Shown: piece after piece, positions 56,717 through 64,000 of the stretch | Position numbering within the stretch: position 1 is the first letter of the stretch | Layout of the letters: each line of letters starts with the position of its first letter | Assembly (NCBI RefSeq): GCF_905475465.1 | Contig: NC_062251.1 | Coordinates: forward strand, 6,255,001 to 6,319,000 | Direction: 5' to 3' | Length of the DNA: 64,000 bases | Origin: Pieris napi | Lineage: Eukaryota > Arthropoda > Insecta > Lepidoptera > Pieridae | Made by a program: the position numbers and the translations under genes | Notes under the pieces: model-generated | Seen by the model: the letters and a program-made list of their open reading frames with translations, nothing else | What the model was told of the DNA's origin: nothing | Database searches by the model: none

Positions 56717-57535
56717 TTTATATTTTTAACGTGAAAACTGAGTTAACCATTTTACGAAATAATTATTTCCACTTTGAAAATAAATTTTAGGTCGATAACT
56801 TTGAATATACTGATTCGTTTTTAAGTGTGCACTAGCGACTGTGCAAGACGAAAAACGACGCAACAATGAACAAGAGTTCTGGCGGCTTGCTTTAGCGCGA
56901 TAAAAAGTTAGTTCCAGTTTCAAACGCTGGGCGCTGGCGGCGGTGTCACGTGGTGGGAAAAGGTCGGATACTAGCGATTTGGGCGGAAAAGGAAACGATG
57001 TACTCTCCTCATAATGGACCTCGGACGTCAAACGGAACACATAATATATTTTCTACAGTTATAATCTATCTATTCTAAACTACATGACAATTACGGTGAA
57101 TTTAGAAATATGTGAGCACCATGTATCTACATAATCATTTACTTCTCTACAGCATTGGTTTTTATAACACCATGCGCCTATTTTACGTTAGTAAAGTAAT
57201 TTTTTTATTGCCAAAATCAAATAAATGACTGATTCTGATAAAAAATTTACAACGTTCTGGGATCAGATGTTTCAGCACGTTAATTTCTCAAGTATTCGCC
57301 TCTGATCAAGTTTGCAAGCGTTTCACACAGATACAGTGAGTCATAGACAAAAAAGAAGTTTTGGTACAAATGAAAACAGTGTATGAATGGGGTAAGAAAA
57401 TGGCGTATTATAGTTTCGACTTATTAAAAATCTGATTTAAAATTTACCCCGCACGCACACTTTAAGATAAATCGCGATATCAAAAGAGATTTTTGTGATA
57501 TTCTAAATTAATAAATCATAGATTTCAATAAATAC

Positions 57536-57679
57536 CTGTGCGTGTATGTGATGAACGGTGTGCGGGTGCGGCGTCCACCTGGGCGCGGTGCGAACGTACG
57601 GACGTCCGCGAGAGCCCGCCCCTACTACGCCCACTCCGCCGTGCGCGTGCGCATGCGGCCCTACGCCGTTGCGACGATG
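57536..57679 (-). CDS. RNF44: RNF38/44-like E3 ligase, His-rich exon
   Basis: A 144-nt exon (GATTCCAG / GTATTT), phase 0 at both ends, encoding 48 residues: HRRNGVGPHAHAHGGVGV, SRGRPYVRTAPRWTPH and PHTVHHIHAQ. Low-complexity His/Pro-rich N-terminal halves are usual in RNF38/RNF44. It joins HHHH from the previous exon in frame. The 120- and 83-residue plus-strand frames here are its shadows. Confidence 0.87.
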
Positions 57680-57890
57680 CTGGAATCAACAGATATTATT
57701 ATTTAGTGGTACGCATTACAAATATGCAGGTTTTGAAACTGTTAAAATTCTTTCATCACCTGAACCTGGGCAAGGTAAGTTCGAGACAAGAAAATTGTTT
57801 TTTTTTTAAATGTTTCAGTATTCATACGTCGTCGTGGGCTAACAATTACCTTACTTATAAAAGAGACACGATAATGGTCCCATGCCCAAG

Positions 57891-58570
57891 GGGGCGTTGA
57901 AGTATTACGTAACGAATTTGGGGGAGGGGAGTTCTTTTGTAAAACGTTACGATGCGGGGCGGGATTGAATTACGCGTTATTGTTAATATTATTTTTGACT
58001 TTCCAGTACTTTACACTACATAATGGTAACTTTTTAGGTATAAAGATTTAAGAGTCACTAGGTGGTCACGAAAAGTTTTACTATACTTGGGTACAGAAAA
58101 AGGTTATGGCGCGTTACATGGGGGCCCTCCCCAACGACCAACCAGGCTCCAAAAGATAAATCACTCCTTATATGGAAATTGTATTCGTTTTTACAACAAA
58201 CTCCCAAGCGCAATTAGAGAATTATCACTAAATAAATTCAAAGTCCTCGTTAAACGAAAATTAATCAACAAAGCTTTTTATAAATTTGAGGACTACTTAA
58301 ATGATCCTAATCCTTGGGATTGAATTGCTCCAGTTCAAACAATTTGTATGACAATACTTGGCGATTAAAAAGAGTGGCGGAAAGTTTCTTGCCAGTTCTT
58401 CTTACCCGCTCTACGCCCTTGACTTGCGAACTGGTAGTAAATGTAAATTTACGATTAATTTAACTTGACTATTCAAAAGTGTACTTAGTTACCTACTTGA
58501 ATTAAGATATTTTGAGTTTGAGTTTGAGTTCCCCCATGTAACAACAATCTCTGAATACTTGAACGCTGCC
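57891..58570 (+). mobile_element. Harbinger-like MITE (GGGAGCGTTCAAG), copy 6, interrupted
   Basis: It starts GGGGCGTTGAAGTATTACG, has the family core to about 58125 (GAGTCACTAGGTGGTCACGA), then a LINE fragment (58130-58530), then CCCCCATGTAAC and the terminal CTTGAACGCTGCC followed by TAA. The CCCCCATGTAAC piece is inverted relative to the rest, so a rearrangement accompanied the insertion. Confidence 0.75.
58130..58530 (+). pseudogene. CR1-like LINE C-terminus and 3' tail
   Basis: The frame 58130-58323 reads RLQKINHSLYGNCIRFYNKL, then PSAIRELSLNKFKVLVKRKL and YKFEDYLNDPNPWD before its stop. This is the typical end of lepidopteran CR1-like ORF2. The 3' tail (TTGGCGATTAAAAAGAGTGG, GCCAGTTCTTCTTACC) and GAGTTT repeats follow. 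Only the last ~60 residues remain. Confidence 0.75.
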
Positions 58571-58735
58571 TAAGCTTTAAACAACCAATTTTTATAAGAA
58601 AACATAACACTATAGTTAACAATTTTTATTTCAAAATACTTAACCAAAAACTAGTATTTTAAATAAATCCAAGTATTCATTTATATTACAAGAATAAAAA
58701 TATCTTTACGTTGGACAATAAAATTCAAAACTTAC

Positions 58736-58801
58736 ATGATGGTGATGAGACAGCGCATGCCTTGCGTGTGACGCCATCAGCTCTATTGGAGCTCGTTGGG
58801 C
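58736..58801 (-). CDS. RNF44: RNF38/44-like E3 ligase exon (PIELMAS motif)
   Basis: A 66-nt exon (TATGTTTAG / GTAAGT), phase 0 at both ends, encoding AQRAPIELMASHARHALS then HHHH. The P-(I/F)-E-L-M-A-S motif followed by a His run is conserved in RNF44-type proteins. The acceptor lies within a few bases of a SINE 3' tail (see findings). Confidence 0.9.
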
Positions 58802-58809
58802 CTAAACAT

Positions 58810-59090
58810 AGAAACATTAAAAATGGCGCTACCTTTAGGTCTGGGCTTCAGATATCTGAATCGTTTCGTGAGTTTATTCTCTAGAAGGCAAGAAGTGATC
58901 ACACACATCGGTGCCTGACACACCGTTGAATATTTAAGATTAAAAGCCGGTTTCCCCACGATGTTTTCCTTCACCGTACTATCGAGTTTATAGATATATA
59001 CAAAGTCAATTGGTGCACAGTCGGGGATCGAACCTTCGACCTCAGAGATAAGAGTCACACGCTGAAGACACTAGGGCAAAACTGCTCCAA
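58810..59090 (-). mobile_element. tRNA-derived SINE abutting an RNF44 acceptor
   Basis: On the minus strand: GCAGTTTTGCCCTAGTGTCT head, the B box GGTTCGATCCC (59024-59034), ACGGTGAAGGAAAACATCGT, GTGTGTCAGGCACCGATGTG-like body and the AGGTAGCGCCATTTTTAATG tail. Same family as 5637-5850, and oriented like the gene. Confidence 0.85.
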
Positions 59091-59318
59091 AGTATTATAT
59101 CATTAGAATATAATCTCCAAAAAAAATAAACAAATAATAATATAAACTGTATATCTCACTAGACCTTCTACCACCTTTGTAATATTCCCTAAATTTTCTC
59201 AAACATTCTCCCTTCTCTCGAGAAAATAATGGACAATACTAATCCTTAGTCAAAAGACTAATAAGAACATAATGTTTTAAATTCTTTGACATGATAATAT
59301 AAATGTGTTTTAAATTAC

Positions 59319-59426
59319 CTCTGTAGCCAACAAGAGTGGAGCGTGATGAAGATCGGGCGTGGCTTGAAGAGGCGACAGTGTGCCTTCGCCTGCACCCAAC
59401 ATATCTAGCCGTCCGCCTTCCGCGCG
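59319..59426 (-). CDS. RNF44: RNF38/44-like E3 ligase exon
   Basis: A 108-nt exon (ATTTCAG / GTAATT), phase 0 at both ends, encoding RAEGGRLDMLGAGEGTLSPL and QATPDLHHAPLLLATE. Splice sites, open phase and clean joining to AQRAPIELMAS support it; it has no named domain. Confidence 0.85.
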
Positions 59427-59754
59427 CTGAAATTATTACCCCTCTTATAGCTCTTACGTTGAAAATATTATAACTACATATCCGGCTCGAAGGACCAAAA
59501 TTTATGTTTTCGTAATAATTTAGTATCATTATTTAAAAACGATTTTTTTCTATATTTGATTACTATCCCATTACAAATATAGACATCCTTATGGCATCGT
59601 TCGTTAAGTATCGTTAATTATCTGTAAAATTTGAGGGCACTGTTATAGTTTTAGATTCAATTATACTAGATTTGGTTTAAATCAAATTGTAAACAAAAAC
59701 CGAGAAGTAACCTATATATATAAAATACTCTAAAGAATTGGGTTGAATACTTAC

Positions 59755-59868
59755 TTGTGAATTAGCGATATAGTGGGTATGCGGGTGCGGAGGTGAGGCA
59801 AAAGGCCCGCGGGGTGGCGGCGGGGGGAAAGTCCCATGGTACTGAAGGCCCGCGTACATTCCGCCCAT
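59755..59868 (-). CDS. RNF44: RNF38/44-like E3 ligase, most upstream exon seen
   Basis: A 114-nt exon after CCTACAG, ending CACAA|GTAAGT, encoding MGGMYAGLQYHGTFPPPPPR and GPFASPPHPHTHYIANSQ. It is phase 0 at both ends. The frame stays open upstream to an ATG at 59919 (MQWSLYMGQYMVNCGLQ), so the true 5' boundary could be further right. The acceptor at 59869-59870 is the simplest reading. Earlier exons were not found. Confidence 0.78.
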
Positions 59869-62800
59869 CTGTAGGCCACAGTTTACCATATATTGACCCA
59901 TATACAATGACCATTGCAAGATTCATTACATCGAATTGACAACTTTGATTCTGTATTAAAAATACAATTAAAATTCTGCATCATGAGGCTTTAGCGCGAG
60001 TTTTACGATACATTCGCCACGTATTCGTTCACGATTTTCTCTTTTGACAGTTCGAACGCATTGACCTATACAAATTTTATATGTACGTGTTTTTGTGACA
60101 TTATTGCACGTTAATAGTAGGGGAGCCCAAGATGCTAAATGGGGATTTACTCGAGCGTCATAGAGACCTAATGGGTTGCGACGTTTAGATAATAAAAAAA
60201 AAATGTTATGTAATGTATACCTTTTAATCGGTGGGGGGTTGCTATAGATTTTCAAAAATGTAAAAAAAACTGATATTGATAGCATCCATGTCTTACGTAT
60301 TTTTAATAATGTACATCTAATTAACTCACCCTACCTTAATCTAACGCGCTCGAGAATTTCTGATGATTATTTTTGGTTTACTAATCGGATCCTTGATACT
60401 TGACGGGCGGCCATATAGGGCTCATATTTGGTGCAGGTACTTAAACGGGTACAAGGTATCCCGCTGTATATTAATCTTCCACACTTTCATGAATCCCGAA
60501 ATTCCAGCTTGGGCTACTATTCGTTTCAAATACGTCGACTGAGTACGGCTCATTGTTTTTGATACAAAAATCTATTGTTACTATTTCGTTGACTATACCG
60601 CGCCGGATTTAGGAAAAGAAAGTATAGTTGAAATGAACTCGTCAATTGATCTTTGAAAATGTTTAATTAAAATTGATAAAGAACTTTCCATCTCCAATAT
60701 TTGTAGAAAAAATTAAACGTTGTCAATTCTTGTAATAACATCTTTAACGCCTATTTTAAAATGCACAAAAAACAAGGTAAGCTCCCTAAACCACCTTATT
60801 ATATTACTTCAATAACATGTTATTGTAATTTGAGACTAAAAATTATGATAAAGAGATATAATAGTATACATAATAAGTAAATGAGCAATATATATTGAAT
60901 ACCAAGCGTGATAATGAAATTAAAAAGCTGAAACATTTTAACCAAACCATTTTTAGCGCCACTATCTTTCAGTTTTATTGTGATTTGTATATAATTTATT
61001 CAGTTTCATAATAATATTACAGTCGTCAAAATACGATAATATACATTTAAACCCAATATCGTACATACATACAATTATAATATCATTGCTAATAAAAATT
61101 TATGTAGTATTCATTAAGATACAGTTTAGGATTTGTTAGCTATTTGTCTATGGTATATTAATTTTGACTTATCGCCTGCTTTGCGACGGTATTTAGGTTA
61201 TAGCGATCCTTAAATAATGATGATTGATGCATCCTAATTTGTGAAATTAAATCAACTATTCGACTCATTTGATGTACAAAAACACACCAGTTTGTTTCGT
61301 TAGAATATACAAAATAAAATGCAAAGTATAGTGAAGAATCTACACTTGAAAGGAAACAAAAATTGTCAATGGGAAGTAATGATCTAGTATGTAATTTACA
61401 TGTTAAGAGTCATAATTTGAAAAATAAAGTTGATAATATTGACCAAGGAATAGATACATAAAGATAGAGTAGGCTCGTATTGCACGCGACCGTGTGAAAT
61501 GACTGAATAAAGTTTTCACATGTATAATGATGAGAGTCTTAGGATATATTGTAGACTACATTGAAACAAATTGCCTGAGCTCTTGCTTGCAAGCTTGGAC
61601 TCCCCAAATTTAGCTCAGAAAAATCATAAATAACCACTAGCAAATATTGGTTGTAAAATTGAAGATAGGACACATTTACAGGAACGAGTGAAGCTTTAGA
61701 TAGTGTCTATCATATGGATAACACGCAGTTTTATTAATTCAAAGCAGCTGTGAATAGCTTAAAGTAGGTATTATTTGTGTGTTTTTAATGGACTTAACAA
61801 ATCCTTGAACACTATACAAGAAATTAAATATGTACGTTGATTGTAAGGTGTACCAAAAGGAACTATCTTCGTGTCACTTTTGTTCTCTAATGTCATGCAA
61901 ACCACAAGAAGCATTTGAAGGCTAAAATGCTCTTTGACCTATTTAATGTTTAAAACTAGTTATAACTTGCCACTTGACGTCTAACGTTTCTCAATAATCA
62001 CAATTGCTGCGAATTATAAATTTTCATATAGCCAAAACTATAGACGCTGTCAAATGCGTGTGCTATAGAAAAAATAGCAATTATGATCTTGAACATAAAC
62101 ATAAGCAACTAAACTATTGTCATGTAGGTGAGAAGGACTGGAGTCTGCATTCTAAAGTATTGGAGAAGCACTCTTCCGCTGCACAATAACTACATTTAAG
62201 CCATATTTCATTAGCTCGATGATTTTTGTAGTTTTGGAATTTGAATTTGGAATATGGAGGTTTTGTGTGTGTATAGCTTAACATGCATATAAGGCCCATT
62301 ATATATCTGTAGTTTGTGTGCAACGAGACATGAGAAACGAAATAAATATTAGTATTAGGATAATTTAGTATTTTATTCACATTTAACCATAAACCAAGCA
62401 GCTATCAGAGCCGAGCGTTTACTAGTTTAACTTCTATTGTGTGTAGTATTTTAAGATTATTATGTTATAGTATGCAAAGCTTACGGCATTTAACGCCTAG
62501 ATCGAGTGAACAGTGGTATAAAAGCTGTAGTATTTTAAAAATATCAAATCTACGCAACTACAACGTAATCCTAATGTGATGACACTTTCAGTGCGTTTTT
62601 GAGTTGGGGAAAACTGTGTACAGATTCTTATGAATATTTATAATAATATAAAATAATATGCCTATGTTTTAGCGTATATAGGTCATAAACATATCTGACC
62701 TGATGGTAATTATGTATTTACAAAAGCCAAAAAACGCTGGACAAAAGCAAAACTAGACGCCACGAGTCAGATAAGTTTATGATATTATTTAACACTATAA

Positions 62801-64000
62801 ATTGTCAAATTGTGAACAGAAAATATCCTAATGTACACACCCTAACAAAAAACTAAAATGCACAGATTTAGAGGCGTACCGTACTACAGTAACGGACGCC
62901 GCAAGCTTAATACAAGCACACATAACTTAGTTCCCCTGCCGCGTTAACGCATTAAATCTGGGCATGCATATCATTCGGTGCTTGACGTACAATTGTGAAC
63001 CCAGCTAACGCAACATTGATTATACCATAAACAAAGCTTAAGTGGTTGCTTAACTTTAACCTAAATCGTGCCGTGTAGATAGCACAACGTTAGAATGAGT
63101 ACAAATGTATATCTAGGTCCAAATCACGAAATTTCGTACCACGTATAACGCCATCTCATTCGCACCAAGTGTCTTAAGTCCTACGTGCGAGTGAGATAGC
63201 TAGCATATATATTAGTAGGTCGAAATTATACGTGTTCTGAAACTAGACAGAAGTTAGTCAAAAATAGCGGGTATTCCTTGAAAAATTTATGTTTAGAAGT
63301 TACGTTTTATATTAAATTTTATCTGAATTGAATTAAAAGCAATATATAATTTGAAGCGTAACTCCGAAACACAACTTTTCAGGGGATTATAATGTTTGAA
63401 AATCTTATTAACTACAAGATTCAGGCACAAGTACAGCACACTGCGCCGGGTCGTGGATATACAGGTAAAAATTAATAATAGAATAAAACACAGTTGGGGA
63501 CTAATGACAGAACATAAAACTCATAATATCATTATAACACTAATACAGCATTTTTGCAGCGAATATTCTAACCTATAGCAGGCAACCTGAAGAATGAACT
63601 AAGCTTAACAATGCACCATAAACCGGAAGCTAACCAGGACAAAAGTGGGACCAAAACACAACACAACCATCCCTGACGTGATTTAAGTGGTTAAAACCTC
63701 ATATATATATAAAAAACGTGTCATAAAAATACAAGCATTGTAGGACATCGAATGACTGAAATATACTTATTAATTAAAGCTAAAGCAATATTAGAAACAA
63801 TTGAAGAACGATTGCAACTACAAAACAGACTCACGACAAAGTGCTTCGACTAATGGATCGAAAGAAAGAGTATCGTCAATACAGAATCCACCAAGCGAAG
63901 TTAAAATTAATTACAATAAAAACTATTTTTTGTACAGGATGGAACAACGCAGACTAGTTACAGATTGCAAATGCTCTCTATCGAGACTTGAACGGCGGAA
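59869..64000. other. Upstream intron or flank of RNF44, no exon recognised
   Basis: About 4.1 kb of AT-rich DNA. No convincing coding exon or defined transposon ends on either strand. Short frames at 59968-60285, 62004-62189, 62120-62380 and 63396-63578 look random. The last 60 bp are open in one plus-strand frame after TGTACAG, but too little is present to judge. Confidence 0.4.

Larger units (their letters stand above)
52372..57048 (-). mobile_element. DIRS-like tyrosine-recombinase retrotransposon, decayed
   Basis: A 4.68-kb element with inverted terminal repeats of about 41 bp: TATTATGTGTTCCGTTTGAC and beyond, at 52373-52413 and, inverted, 57008-57048. In minus-strand order it carries a gag-like start (56716-56531), degraded gag, reverse transcriptase (55453-54593), RNase H (54551-53570) and a tyrosine recombinase domain (53100-52650). 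Inverted rather than direct terminal repeats and a recombinase in place of an integrase define the DIRS group. Many stops and frameshifts make it inactive. It lies in an RNF44 intron on the same strand as the gene. Confidence 0.88.

Noticed and set aside
57538..57900. 120-residue Arg/Ala-rich plus-strand frame
   Set aside because: G+C-rich shadow of the RNF44 His-rich exon on the minus strand.
63940..64000. Possible exon at the right edge after TGTACAG
   Set aside because: Only about 60 bp are available, open in one frame; no recognised protein similarity and no second splice site.

Overview
The window is eukaryotic nuclear DNA, almost certainly from a moth or butterfly. It is A+T-rich, its genes are split by GT-AG introns, and it is packed with repeats of lepidopteran type: tRNA-derived SINEs, CR1/Jockey-like LINE tails, RTE tails, TC...CTAG Helitrons and many MITEs. 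I see no prokaryotic genes, rRNA, CRISPR array or free-standing tRNA gene.

Two host genes are present, both on the minus strand and both partial. At the left edge is the 5' part of a beta-heavy spectrin gene (karst, kst). Three consecutive, phase-compatible exons (5494-5514, 4256-4428, 247-414) encode an acidic N-terminal leader and the start of the first calponin-homology domain; the rest lies beyond base 1. At the right, seven exons between 59868 and 47400 encode the C-terminal part of a RING-H2 ubiquitin ligase of the RNF38/RNF44 type. They run from proline/histidine-rich N-terminal exons through a conserved pre-RING segment to a RING finger split over two exons, ending at a TGA stop at 47400-47402. 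All junctions are in phase. Its first exon(s) are not recognisable and probably lie beyond 60 kb or off the window.

The roughly 42 kb between the genes (5.5-47.4 kb) is a transposon-rich expanse. It holds four large inverted-repeat (foldback) structures at 18.27-19.73, 23.55-25.29, 34.41-35.48 and 40.46-41.39 kb, plus a solo arm at 33.84-34.41 kb. It also holds a six-copy MITE family (one copy inside the RNF44 gene) flanked by TAA/TTA/ATA and so probably Harbinger-like, a pair of ~0.5 kb MITEs, Helitrons, LINE tails, SINEs and a 62-bp minisatellite. A near-identical pair of ~764-bp elements carries a Harbinger-like transposase N-terminus; one copy is in this expanse and one is in an RNF44 intron.

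The RNF44 introns are equally invaded. One (51.6-57.5 kb) holds a 4.7-kb DIRS-like retrotransposon with inverted terminal repeats, decayed gag, reverse transcriptase, RNase H and a tyrosine-recombinase domain with in-frame stops. It abuts a small element with a perfect 64-bp inverted repeat that shares DIRS terminal sequence. A Helitron, a Harbinger-like copy and a SINE each lie within about 10 to 70 bp of RNF44 exon boundaries.

The most unusual observation is that two unrelated-looking foldback elements (23.5 and 40.5 kb) carry, in their central spacers, fragments that resemble different parts of one uncharacterised transposon-associated protein family. This raises the possibility of an undescribed mobile system with long inverted repeats.
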